64,000 nt of DNA from Pseudomonas monteilii (GTDB lineage Bacteria > Pseudomonadota > Gammaproteobacteria > Pseudomonadales > Pseudomonadaceae), in the NCBI GenBank assembly GCA_001534745.1, contig CP013997.1, positions 2,108,001 to 2,172,000 on the forward strand. The letters run 5' to 3'. A program made the translations under genes and the position numbers. Shown piece by piece: positions 8,577 through 16,836 of this stretch (the stretch's first letter is position 1; each line of letters opens with the position of its first letter). A model generated the notes under the pieces. That model was not told the DNA's origin. It searched no databases and saw only the letters and a program-made list of their open reading frames with translations.

Positions 8577-9188
8577 TCAGTGCTGTCGCGCACCCACCAG
8601 GTCGGCAGCCACATCGACGTCGCGCACGATGCCTGTATCTTCCACTTGCACATGCAGGCAAGCCTGCCGATGCTCGGCAATCACGGCCTTGCCGCCCTGG
8701 TCTCCGTGCAAGGTGGCCAGGGCAGGCCAGAACTGCCGGCCGAAGATGACCGGCTGCCCACGCTCACCGGCATGCCAGGGCAGCACGATGCGCGAGGAGC
8801 CGGCCTGAGCACTTAACGTGCGCAGCGTCGTCTCGGCGATCCACGGCATGTCACCCAGCAGGATCGCGGCGCTGTCTGCACTCGACACCTCCAGCAAATG
8901 TTCGATGCCCGCAGCCAGGCTGGCGCCCATGCCACGATCGGCGTGAGGGCTGCGGATGACCAAGACGCCCTCGGGAATCCCAAGTACCTGGGCATCGTCG
9001 TCTTCGCGCAGCACGACCCAAAGAGCCTCGAAGACTGCTCCAGCACGCACCAAGGTCGCTGCCAGCAACGTCTGCGTGTCGCTCAGGCGGGCGCGGCGCT
9101 TGTCGGTGCCGAAACGCCGTCCGAACCCGGCGGCCAGTACCAACCCGGCGCAACCGCCGGTCTTCGGGATGATTTGCTCTGAACACAT
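8577..9188 (-). CDS. MobA-like NTP transferase, probable molybdopterin cytidylyltransferase (MocA type)
   Basis: This 203-residue nucleotidyltransferase has the sugar-nucleotide/MobA signature 'GLVLAAGFGRRFGTDKRR' at the N-terminus, followed by 'SPHADRGMGASLAAGI' and the metal-binding 'AILLGDMPWI'. The later segment 'VLPWHAGERGQPVIFGRQFW' is typical of the MocA/PucB branch, which adds CMP to molybdopterin for xanthine-oxidase-family enzymes. ATG at 9188 is preferred over TTG at 9194, because GGAGCG lies about eight bases before it. It is divergent from a molybdenum hydroxylase operon with only 74 bases between start codons, which supports a cofactor role for that enzyme. Confidence 0.8.
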   Translation of the reverse strand: MCSEQIIPKTGGCAGLVLAAGFGRRFGTDKRRARLSDTQTLLAATLVRAGAVFEALWVVLREDDDAQVLGIPEGVLVIRSPHADRGMGASLAAGIEHLLEVSSADSAAILLGDMPWIAETTLRTLSAQAGSSRIVLPWHAGERGQPVIFGRQFWPALATLHGDQGGKAVIAEHRQACLHVQVEDTGIVRDVDVAADLVGARQH

Positions 9189-9262
9189 GGCCAAACGCTC
9201 CGGTCGTATCTGGAAGATGCAGCTGACTGCACATTCGCCTATCCACCGTGAGACTGTTTCCC

Positions 9263-9781
9263 ATGAGCGAGTTCAATCCGGCGTCGCACGCCGCTTCACC
9301 GGGCCAGGCGATCAGCCTGACCATCAATGGCCAGGCCCACCATGTGCAGGTGCAGCCCTGGATCACCTTACTGGACCTGCTGCGCGACCAGCTCGACCTG
9401 GTCGGCAGCAAGAAGGGCTGCGACCACGGCCAGTGTGGCGCATGCACCGTGCTGCGCAACGGCAAGCGGGTCAACGCCTGCCTGACCCTGGCGGTCATGT
9501 GCGACGGCGACCAGCTGACCACCATCGAAGGGCTGGCCGAGGGCGACCAACTACACCCGCTGCAGGAGGCGTTCATTCGCCACGATGCCTTCCAGTGTGG
9601 CTACTGCACGCCCGGCCAGATCTGCTCGGCCCTGGGGCTGGCCCACGAAGGCAAGGCCCGTACCCGTGCCGAGATCCAGGAGCACATGAGCGGCAACCTG
9701 TGCCGCTGCGGGGCCTACAGCAACATCATCGAGGCCGTGACCGAAGCCTTGCCGCTGATCCACGGGGGACGCGCCTCATGA
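9263..9781 (+). CDS. Molybdenum hydroxylase small subunit, two [2Fe-2S] clusters (PaoA/YagT-like)
   Basis: Electron-transfer subunit of a xanthine-oxidase-family enzyme, 172 residues from ATG 9263. The plant-type ferredoxin domain holds Cys53, 58, 61 and 73 (KGCDHGQCGACTV ... NACLT). The helical domain holds Cys112, 115, 147 and 149 (QCGYCTPGQI, LCRCG). Closest in organisation to E. coli PaoA, but I see no twin-arginine signal, so this enzyme probably stays in the cytoplasm. A GTG at 9248 would extend it by five residues; neither start has a strong ribosome site. The stop overlaps the next start as ATGA (9778-9781), so the subunits are translationally coupled. Confidence 0.93.
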   Translation: MSEFNPASHAASPGQAISLTINGQAHHVQVQPWITLLDLLRDQLDLVGSKKGCDHGQCGACTVLRNGKRVNACLTLAVMCDGDQLTTIEGLAEGDQLHPLQEAFIRHDAFQCGYCTPGQICSALGLAHEGKARTRAEIQEHMSGNLCRCGAYSNIIEAVTEALPLIHGGRAS

Positions 9782-10767
9782 TCCCGTTCGCCTATGAAAA
9801 GCCCGGCAGCATCGAGCAAGCGGTTCGACTGGCGGACGCCAACAGCCGCTACATCGCCGGCGGGACCAACCTGGTCGACCTGATGAAGGAGAACGTCGAG
9901 CGGCCCGAACGGCTGGTCGACATCAATGGCCTGGACGCGCTGCGCGGCGTGCGCGAGACCGAACAGGGCGGCGTCTGGATCGGGGCGCTGGAAAGCAATG
10001 CCGACCTGGCCTGGCACCCCGTGATCGAGCAGCGCTACCCGCTGCTGTCCCAGGCGATCCTGGCCGGTGCCTCGCCCCAGCTGCGCAACATGGCCAGCAC
10101 CGGCGGCAACCTGCTGCAGCGCACCCGCTGCTACTACTTCTACGACACCGCCGTGCCGTGCAACAAGCGTGAGCCCGGCAGTGGCTGCCCGGCCCGCGAC
10201 GGCCTGAACCGTGCCCATGCCATCCTGGGCGCCAGCGACGCCTGTGTCGCCGTGCACCCGTCGGACATGTGCGTGGCCCTGGCCGCCCTGGAGGCCATCG
10301 TGCATGTGCACGGCCCCCACGGTGAGCGGCAGATCGCCTTTGCCGACTTCCACCGTTTGCCAGGTGACACACCGCAATACGACAACCACTTGAAGACGGG
10401 CGAATTGATCACCGGGATCGAGCTGCCTGCGGTGACGTTCGACCGGCATGTCAGCTACGTCAAGGTGCGTGACCGCGCCTCCTATGCCTTCGCCCTGATT
10501 TCCGTGGCGGCGGCCCTCGACGTGAAGGACGGGAGTATCCACGACGTGCGTGTCGCCCTGGGCGGCGTGGCGCACAAACCCTGGCGTCAGGCCGCGGCGG
10601 AAGAGGCCGTGCGTGGCCAGCCTGCCAACGCGCAGACCTACGCGGCCTTGGCGTCGCACCTGCTGGCAGGGGCACAGCCGCTGTCGCAGAACGCATTCAA
10701 GATCGAGCTGGCGCACCGGGCCATCGTCCGGGCGCTGACCACTGCCGCTGAAGGGGGCGCTCAATGA
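9778..10767 (+). CDS. Molybdenum hydroxylase FAD-binding medium subunit (PaoB/YagS-like)
   Basis: 329 residues. The FAD pyrophosphate-binding motif is 'YIAGGTNLVDLMK', and the second flavin motif is 'NMASTGGNLLQRTRC'. An insert 'CYYFYDTAVPCNKREPGSGC' carries several Cys as in E. coli PaoB, where this loop binds an extra [4Fe-4S] cluster. That links the enzyme to the PaoABC aldehyde-oxidoreductase group rather than to plain xanthine dehydrogenase. The C-terminal CO-dehydrogenase flavoprotein domain is intact ('VKVRDRASYAFALISVAAAL'). Start and stop both overlap the neighbouring genes by four bases. Confidence 0.93.
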   Translation: MIPFAYEKPGSIEQAVRLADANSRYIAGGTNLVDLMKENVERPERLVDINGLDALRGVRETEQGGVWIGALESNADLAWHPVIEQRYPLLSQAILAGASPQLRNMASTGGNLLQRTRCYYFYDTAVPCNKREPGSGCPARDGLNRAHAILGASDACVAVHPSDMCVALAALEAIVHVHGPHGERQIAFADFHRLPGDTPQYDNHLKTGELITGIELPAVTFDRHVSYVKVRDRASYAFALISVAAALDVKDGSIHDVRVALGGVAHKPWRQAAAEEAVRGQPANAQTYAALASHLLAGAQPLSQNAFKIELAHRAIVRALTTAAEGGAQ

Positions 10768-12971
10768 AACCTGTCGAACTGGCCTGTGGCCGCCCACTGG
10801 ATCGCGTCGACGGCCCGGCGAAAGTCACCGGCAAGGCCCGCTATGCCGCCGAGTTCCCCCAGGACGGTCTGCTCTACGGCAGTGTCGTGTCCAGCCACGT
10901 GGCCCGTGGCCGTGTACGGCACATCGACTGCGAAGCAGCGCTGAAGGTGCCGGGCGTGATCGACGTGCTGCACCACCGCAACCGGCCACGGCTGGCAGGC
11001 GAGGACGAGCAGTACAGCGATGACGATGCCGCCGACGGCTCCCCGTTCCGCCCTTTGTACAACAGCCGGGTGCTCTACAGCGGCCAGCCGCTGGCACTGG
11101 TGGTGGCCGAGAGCCTCGAGCTGGCGCGCTACGCGGGCTCGCTGATCCGCATCGAAATCGATGCCGAGCCCCACGAAACGGACCTGCTGTCGTCGCTCGA
11201 GCGTGCCCATGACGCGCCCGCCGAGCTGCCCAAGGCACGGGGTCATTTCGAGCAAGCGTTCGCCAGCGCCCCGTTCAAGGTCGATGCGACCTATACCACC
11301 CCAATCGAACACCACAACCCGATGGAGCCCCATGCCTCCACGGTGATCTACAAGCCCGACGGCAGCCTGGAGGTGCACGACAAGACCCAGGGCACACAGA
11401 ACTGCCGCACTTATCTGCACACGGTGTTCGGTATCCCCGAAGACAAGCTGCGGGTGCTGGCCGCCTACGTCGGCGGTGCCTTCGGCTCCGGTCTGCGTCC
11501 GCAATACCAGCTTCCCCTGGCGGTCATGGCGGCGCTGCAGCTCAAGCGTTCGGTGCGTGTCGTGCTGACCCGTCAGCAGATGTTCACCTTCGGCTATCGC
11601 CCACGCACCCAGCAGCGTCTGCGCCTGGCCGCCGACGCCCAGGGGCACTTGCAGGCCATCTCCCACGATGCCACCGGGCAGACGTCACGCTTCGAGGACT
11701 TTTCCGAGCACGTGGTGGAGTGGAGCGGCATGCTCTACCGCTGCGACAACGTGCGTTTCGGCTACAAGCTGGCACCGTTGGACGTCTACACCCCGCTGGA
11801 CATGCGTGCCCCCGGCGCGGCCCTGGGGCTGATCGGCCTGGAATGCGCCATGGACGAACTGGCCACGGCGGTCGGTATCGATCCGGTCGAGCTGCGCACC
11901 GTCAACTTCACCGACACCAATGCCAACGAGGGCAAGCCGTACACGAGCAAGGCCCTGCTGGAGTGCTATCGCCAGGGCGCCGAAGTCTTTGGCTGGGCCA
12001 AGCGTGATCCGAAGCCGGCCAGCCGCCTCGAAAACCGCCAGCGTATCGGCTGGGGCATGGCCGGTGGCGTGTGGGAAGCCATGCAGATGAAGGCCAGTGC
12101 CAAGGCCTGTCTGGACCTCGACGGTCACTTGACGGTCAGCAGCGCCACCACCGACATCGGCACCGGTACCTACACCGTGATGACCCAGATCGCTGCGGAT
12201 GCCATGGGCGTGGTGCCTGAGCAGGTTACGTTCAAACTGGGCGACTCCTCGCTGCCGACCGCGCCGTTGCAGGGTGGCTCGTTCACCGTGTCCTCGGTCG
12301 GTTCGGCCGTGCGCCAGGTGTGCGAGGTGCTGCGCACCAAGCTCATTCAGGCCGTGCGCGACCAGCACCCGGAACTTGGCGAATTCGGGGCCGAGTCCTT
12401 CGCCATCGGTGGCCAGCAGGTGTGGGTCGGCGAGCAGAGCCTGGCGCTGGGCGACGTGCTGCGGCAGATGCCGGCGGAGGCCCGCGAGGCGTTGATCGAC
12501 AGCGAGCCCAGTGCCCGCCGCGAAGGCTTCTCCACGGCGAGCCATTCGGCGGTCTTCGTGGAAGTGCAGATCGACGAGGACCTGGGCACGATCCGCGTCA
12601 CGCGGGTGGTCAGCGCCATCGCCGCCGGGCGGGTGATCAACCCCAAGACCGCACGCAGCCAGATCCTGGGCGGTGTGGTGTGGGGGCTGGGCATGGCCTT
12701 GCAGGAGGAGACGCATACCGACCATGCGCTGGGTCGATACATGAACCACAACCTGGCCGAGTACCACATCCCGGTGAATGCCGACATCGGCGACATCGAG
12801 GTGATCTTCGTCGATGAGCCGGACGAGATCGTCAACGCGCTGGGGTCCAAGGGCGTGGGCGAGATCGGCATCGTCGGGGTCGCTGCGGCGGTGGCCAATG
12901 CCATCTGCCATGCGACCGGCAAGCGGCTGCGCGACTTCCCGCTGACCTTGGACAAGGTGCTGGAAGGGTAG
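10764..12971 (+). CDS. Molybdenum hydroxylase catalytic large subunit (PaoC/YagR-like aldehyde oxidoreductase)
   Basis: 735 residues, binding the molybdopterin (probably cytosine dinucleotide) cofactor. The N-terminal domain begins 'RVDGPAKVTGKARYAAE'. Cofactor-binding segments include 'AYVGGAFGSGLRP', 'DMRAPGAALGLIGLE' and 'ATTDIGTGTYTVMTQ'. The catalytic glutamate is the E of 'KGVGEIGIVG' (about residue 700), the base that activates the Mo-OH in this family. By analogy with PaoABC it oxidises aldehydes to acids; the R.AP.. segment replaces the usual 'MRAPG' start of XDH with good conservation, but the substrate is not proven. Last gene of the operon, closed by a strong hairpin. Confidence 0.92.
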   Translation: MKPVELACGRPLDRVDGPAKVTGKARYAAEFPQDGLLYGSVVSSHVARGRVRHIDCEAALKVPGVIDVLHHRNRPRLAGEDEQYSDDDAADGSPFRPLYNSRVLYSGQPLALVVAESLELARYAGSLIRIEIDAEPHETDLLSSLERAHDAPAELPKARGHFEQAFASAPFKVDATYTTPIEHHNPMEPHASTVIYKPDGSLEVHDKTQGTQNCRTYLHTVFGIPEDKLRVLAAYVGGAFGSGLRPQYQLPLAVMAALQLKRSVRVVLTRQQMFTFGYRPRTQQRLRLAADAQGHLQAISHDATGQTSRFEDFSEHVVEWSGMLYRCDNVRFGYKLAPLDVYTPLDMRAPGAALGLIGLECAMDELATAVGIDPVELRTVNFTDTNANEGKPYTSKALLECYRQGAEVFGWAKRDPKPASRLENRQRIGWGMAGGVWEAMQMKASAKACLDLDGHLTVSSATTDIGTGTYTVMTQIAADAMGVVPEQVTFKLGDSSLPTAPLQGGSFTVSSVGSAVRQVCEVLRTKLIQAVRDQHPELGEFGAESFAIGGQQVWVGEQSLALGDVLRQMPAEAREALIDSEPSARREGFSTASHSAVFVEVQIDEDLGTIRVTRVVSAIAAGRVINPKTARSQILGGVVWGLGMALQEETHTDHALGRYMNHNLAEYHIPVNADIGDIEVIFVDEPDEIVNALGSKGVGEIGIVGVAAAVANAICHATGKRLRDFPLTLDKVLEG

Positions 12972-12980
12972 TGGCCTCGG

Positions 12981-13008
12981 GCGCAGGGGCAGACGCATGC
13001 CCCTGCGC
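12981..13008. terminator. Bidirectional hairpin between convergent Mo-hydroxylase operon and TonB receptor
   Basis: GCGCAGGGGC (12981-12990) pairs exactly with GCCCCTGCGC (12999-13008) around an eight-base loop. A T/C-rich run (TTCTCTCTT) follows on the plus strand. It starts nine bases after the large-subunit stop and ends eight before the receptor stop. Confidence 0.75.
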
Positions 13009-13016
13009 TTCTCTCT

Positions 13017-15131
13017 TCAGAACTGGTAGGTCACGCCCGCGCCGGCGTACCAGGAACGGCCGGGCGCCGCCTCGTAGTAACGGCCGTTGCCATCCCCCAC
13101 GATCACCGAACCGACGTACTGGCGGTCCAGCAGGTTGTCCAGGCGCACGGTCTGGTGGAAGGCCCAGGGGCCGACCTGCTGATCCAGCCTCACCCGCCCG
13201 TTGAATACCGTGTAGCCAGGTGCTGCGCGCTCGCTGTTGCTGTCCTCGACGAACACCCGGCTGCGGTACTGGCCTTCCATGCCCAGGCTCACGCCTGATC
13301 GCGGCTTCCAGACCAGTTCGCCGAACAGGCTGCTGCGCGGCACCCCGGGCAGGCGGTTGCCACGCTCGATCCGGTTGCTGCCGGTGAGCACGTCATCCTG
13401 GTACGTGGCCTGCAGCAGGGTATAGGCCAGTCGGGCCTGCCATTGCGCCGTCAGATCGCTCTGCACACTGAGCTCCAGGCCCCGGCGCAAGGTCTTGCCG
13501 GCGTTCTGGTAGCTGGTGCGCCCGTCCTGGGCGCTGTCGACCACCACCTCGTCCCGGGTCCTGATCTCGAACAGCGCCGCGTTGATCCGGGTGGCCTCAC
13601 CCAGGCGGGCCTTGAGGCCGGCTTCGTATTGCAGGCTGGTGGCAGGCTGCAGGTCGAAGTTGAAGCCCTCGACCTGGCCCGGCGCGTAGGCCATCTCTGC
13701 CTGGGTGGGCGTTTCGAAGGCCGAACCGACGCTCAGGTAACCGTGCAGGTCGGGGGTGAAGGCGTACAGCACCGACAACGACGGCGTCGCCCGTCGGTAG
13801 CGCCGGGAGCCGCTGGCATCGCCGTTGGCCAGGTAGTGGTCGGCCACGTCCATGTCCAGGGTGCTGTAGCGGACACCGGTTTCGAGCGTCCAGCGCTGCC
13901 ATTCCCAGTGGGCTTGCAGGTAGGGGTCGAGGCGGGTGGCGGTGTCCACTTCGTCACGGCGCAGTTCACCCTTGATGCCCAGGGTGGGACCGACGAAGTT
14001 CTGGTAGCCCCGTCGATCGTCATGGCTGCGGTCGTAGTCCAGGCCCGCCGTGACGGTCAAGGCGCCGGGCGCCGCCGCGATCGGCTGGATCCAGCGCAGC
14101 GTGCCGCCGTGGTAGGCCCGGTCGAAGTCCACGACGCCACCGCCGCGTTGGTTGGCTGCCGCCTTGGGCGGGATCGACAGGTACTGGACCACCTGGCGTC
14201 GGCCGCTGTACAGGTTGACCTGCAGGGTGGCGTCACCGATGTAGCGCTCATAGTTGAGGCCCAGCTGTTGCTGGTCGATGCTCTTTCGCGTGTCGTAGAG
14301 GCGCGCATTGGAGGCGACCGAGCGCGGATCCTGGCGGTAGCCGGCCCAGGTCTGGCCCAGGGGATCCTGGGTGTCGTGCTGTTCGAGGCTGCTGAAGATC
14401 ACCGCCACACGGCTGTCGGCGTCCGGCTTGAAATGCCCCTTGGCGAACGTCTGGTCGCGGCGTGCGGCGCTGTGGTCGCGGTAGCCGTCGGTGTCCATGC
14501 GCGAGGCATCGAGCAGGAACCCGGCCTGCTCGCTGCCACCTTCGGCCTGCACGTGCTGCTTGGCGAACCCGTCGCTGCCCACCAAGGTCTCGGCGCCGAG
14601 GGTGCCGGGGCCTGTACCGTCGCGGGAAAACATCTGGATCACACCGCCCGCGTTGCTGCCGTACAGGGTCGAGGCTGGGCCGCGCAGGACCTCGATGCGC
14701 TCGGCCACGTCGAGGTTGAGCGACGAGGCTTGCCCCTGGCCATCCGGGGTGCTGGCCGGGATGCCATCGCTGATCAGCTTTAGTCCGCGAATGCCGAAGG
14801 CCGAACGCGCGCCATAGCCGCGCGAGGAGATCTGCAGGTCCTGGGCGTAGTTCTGCCGGTTCTGCACCACCAGCCCCGGTACGCGCGACAGGGCCTCGGA
14901 CAGGTTGACACCCAATTGCCCGTCGGCGAACTGGGCACGCTCCACGGTATCGATCGAGAACGGCAGGTCGAAACTGCCCGCTGGCGCGGCGCTGCCGGTC
15001 ACCACCAGCGGTTCCAATTCACTGACCGGTGCCGCCTGGGCCTGGAGACAGGTTGCCAGGCTGCACAGCAGCACAGAGGGCAGGGGCAAGTACTTGAACG
15101 AAGACGCTTTGGTATGACGTACTGCAAACAC
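13017..15131 (-). CDS. TonB-dependent outer-membrane receptor
   Basis: About 704 residues from a GTG at 15131 (a TTG at 15143 overlapping the upstream stop is the alternative; neither has a well-spaced ribosome site). A signal peptide is present ('LPSVLLCSLATCLQAQAAP'). Next come the plug domain ('LSEALSRVPGLVV', 'ISSRGYGARSAFGIRG', 'ERIEVLRGPASTLYGSNAGGVI') and a 22-strand-type barrel ending in Tyr-Gln-Phe, the outer-membrane assembly signal. No TonB box could be pinned down beyond 'LEPLVVTGSA'. Such receptors import iron chelates, vitamin B12, or other bulky ligands with energy from TonB. The ligand is not evident. It is probably co-transcribed with the RidA-like gene eight bases upstream. 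Confidence 0.9.
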   Translation of the reverse strand: MFAVRHTKASSFKYLPLPSVLLCSLATCLQAQAAPVSELEPLVVTGSAAPAGSFDLPFSIDTVERAQFADGQLGVNLSEALSRVPGLVVQNRQNYAQDLQISSRGYGARSAFGIRGLKLISDGIPASTPDGQGQASSLNLDVAERIEVLRGPASTLYGSNAGGVIQMFSRDGTGPGTLGAETLVGSDGFAKQHVQAEGGSEQAGFLLDASRMDTDGYRDHSAARRDQTFAKGHFKPDADSRVAVIFSSLEQHDTQDPLGQTWAGYRQDPRSVASNARLYDTRKSIDQQQLGLNYERYIGDATLQVNLYSGRRQVVQYLSIPPKAAANQRGGGVVDFDRAYHGGTLRWIQPIAAAPGALTVTAGLDYDRSHDDRRGYQNFVGPTLGIKGELRRDEVDTATRLDPYLQAHWEWQRWTLETGVRYSTLDMDVADHYLANGDASGSRRYRRATPSLSVLYAFTPDLHGYLSVGSAFETPTQAEMAYAPGQVEGFNFDLQPATSLQYEAGLKARLGEATRINAALFEIRTRDEVVVDSAQDGRTSYQNAGKTLRRGLELSVQSDLTAQWQARLAYTLLQATYQDDVLTGSNRIERGNRLPGVPRSSLFGELVWKPRSGVSLGMEGQYRSRVFVEDSNSERAAPGYTVFNGRVRLDQQVGPWAFHQTVRLDNLLDRQYVGSVIVGDGNGRYYEAAPGRSWYAGAGVTYQF

Positions 15132-15139
15132 CGGTGTCT

Positions 15140-15514
15140 TCAACCTTTGGCCGCCATCGCCGTGACTTCGACGCGCATACCCGGCACGGCCAGCGCGGCG
15201 ACACCGACGGCGGCCCGGACCGGCCACGGTTTCTTGAAGAACCGCTGGTACACCTCGTTGAAGGCGGCGCGGTCGGCCATGTCGGTGAGGTAGATGGTCA
15301 GGTGCAGCACGCGGCCCAGCGAGCTGCCGGCCCCTTCCAGGGCCTCCTTCAACGCTTGCAGGGTGCACTCGCTCTGCGCGGTGATGCTGCCCAGCTCCAG
15401 GCTGCCATCGACGCGGGTCGGGATCTGGGTGGTCACCAGCAGGTCGCCGAAACCGGCCACATCGGAGGAAATGGATTCAGGGTCGGCATCGGGCTTGAAT
15501 GTGAGGTTGGCCAT
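15140..15514 (-). CDS. RidA-family protein (YjgF/YER057c/UK114)
   Basis: 124 residues, start at 15514 with AAGGA six bases upstream of ATG. The RidA fold is recognisable in 'ISSDVAGFGDLLVTTQIP', 'CTLQALKEALEGAGSSLGRVLHLTIYLTDM' and the C-terminal 'MRVEVTAMAA'. True RidA hydrolyses reactive 2-aminoacrylate/enamine intermediates with a conserved Arg (E. coli Arg105, in VARLP). Here that position reads 'GVAALAVPG', so the Arg appears to be Ala. The protein therefore more likely belongs to one of the Rid subfamilies that lack this activity. It sits just upstream of the TonB receptor, possibly as one operon. Confidence 0.85.
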   Translation of the reverse strand: MANLTFKPDADPESISSDVAGFGDLLVTTQIPTRVDGSLELGSITAQSECTLQALKEALEGAGSSLGRVLHLTIYLTDMADRAAFNEVYQRFFKKPWPVRAAVGVAALAVPGMRVEVTAMAAKG

Positions 15515-15822
15515 GGGCATTCCTTGTGCGTGGGTCGTCGAAAGACAGCGCAGCCTACGCGAGCGCGCCGACCGGGTCGAGCGCTGGCGCGTGCTGGTGA
15601 GCCCGATCGGCAAAAGAAGGCGGCGAGCGTTGTGAACGGCAGCAGTGCAGGGCACATGACGATGATCGACAGGGCGCAGGGGCTTCATTGCTGATCGATC
15701 TCCAAGATCGCTCGGCCACGCCCATGCTCATGCTCAGTGAGGCCGGCTGTCGTGGACCTTGTGGAAGCAACTGTCTTTTCTACTCCGTACATGCTCGATC
15801 GCATGCGGCGCCTGGCTGGGCC

Positions 15823-15965
15823 CTATCGCTGGCAAGCCAGCTCCCACCCAGACCTCTGCAGCCGTCAATGCAGGCATGGCTGCGCAAGCAGCTTGTGGGA
15901 GCGGGCTTGCCCGCGATAGCGTCAGGTCCGTCACCGCCTGCATCGCGGGCAAGCCCGCTCCCACA
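15823..15965. repeat. REP elements, including a perfect 24-bp inverted pair
   Basis: TGTGGGAGCGGGCTTGCC... at 15894-15917 is repeated exactly in reverse at 15942-15965, with a 24-base spacer: a two-REP palindromic unit of the kind common in Pseudomonas. A variant single copy (CTATCGCTGGCAAGCCAGC, minus orientation) lies at 15823-15846. The rest of the 15515-16133 gap shows no gene. Confidence 0.88.
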
Positions 15966-16133
15966 TGGGAGTGCGTCGGCCTGACAGATCAACAATGCAG
16001 TTCAACCATGGATCGGCCGTGATCAGGTCCATTGAGCTCTCATGAATCCTGATCGCGTTGGTGGACGCGCAGACCGGGGAGCAAAGAAAGCGGTTTGCTC
16101 AAAAAGAAGCGGCCCAGACGCTCACCCCGACCC

Positions 16134-16682
16134 TCACTGCCCATACGTCCCCACCAGACTCTGCGCGCCCAGTGCATGCCCTTTCAATGCCTTCATCAGA
16201 CCTTCCCGATCCAGCCCGGAGGACAGTTCACCCGGCTTCAGATCAGTGGCGATCAGCGTCAGCACGTAGTGATGGGGATTGTCATCCTGCGGCGGGCATG
16301 GGCCACGGTAGGTTTCGGCGCCGGTGGAGTTGCGCCCGACGGTCAGCGAGGTGGAGTTGAACCGCGCCGCGCCGGCATCCAGCTTGCGCATGCGTGGATG
16401 AATGTTGTAGGCCACCCAGTGCACCACCCCCAGGCCCTTGTTGCCGTCAGGGTCGACCATCACCAGCGCGACCGAGCGGGTGCCCTCGGGCAGGTCGTAC
16501 CAGCGCACCGCAGGCGACCAGTCCTTGCCACCGCCGCACGACGGCCCCTTGCCCACCAGCTCGAGGGGCAGTTCATCACCACTGTCGAACGACGCTGACT
16601 CGATCCTCAGCGAATCGGCATGGACGACGGTGCTGGCAGCGAAGGTCAAGGCGATCACGCAGGAAGGCAAGATGGATTTCAT
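16134..16682 (-). CDS. Exported YbhB/YbcL-family (PEBP-like) protein
   Basis: 182 residues beginning with a signal peptide ('LPSCVIALTFAASTVVHA'), so the protein is periplasmic. It has the phosphatidylethanolamine-binding fold: 'GPSCGGGKDWSPAVRWYDLPEG', 'LVMVDPDGNKGLGVVHWVAYNI' (DPD and HW of the ligand pocket) and 'YRGPCPPQDDNPHHYV' (GP-PP loop). Bacterial YbhB/YbcL proteins are called Raf-kinase-inhibitor-like because of this fold, but their bacterial roles are mostly unknown. ATG 16682 is chosen for the signal peptide; the GGAG upstream is 11 bases away. A longer in-frame extension exists but would bury the signal. Confidence 0.87.
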   Translation of the reverse strand: MKSILPSCVIALTFAASTVVHADSLRIESASFDSGDELPLELVGKGPSCGGGKDWSPAVRWYDLPEGTRSVALVMVDPDGNKGLGVVHWVAYNIHPRMRKLDAGAARFNSTSLTVGRNSTGAETYRGPCPPQDDNPHHYVLTLIATDLKPGELSSGLDREGLMKALKGHALGAQSLVGTYGQ

Positions 16683-16836
16683 GAGGGCGACATCTCCGAT
16701 GATGATCGTAGGGCGGACAGGCTGCACGTGCCTGCCCCCGTTTCTCATACGGTAGACAGTTTTCGTGCCGTCCGCCGTCCGCCCTTCGATATTCATCACC
16801 CCCTGAGCAACCCAGCGCTCTGGGACAGCCCTCGGG

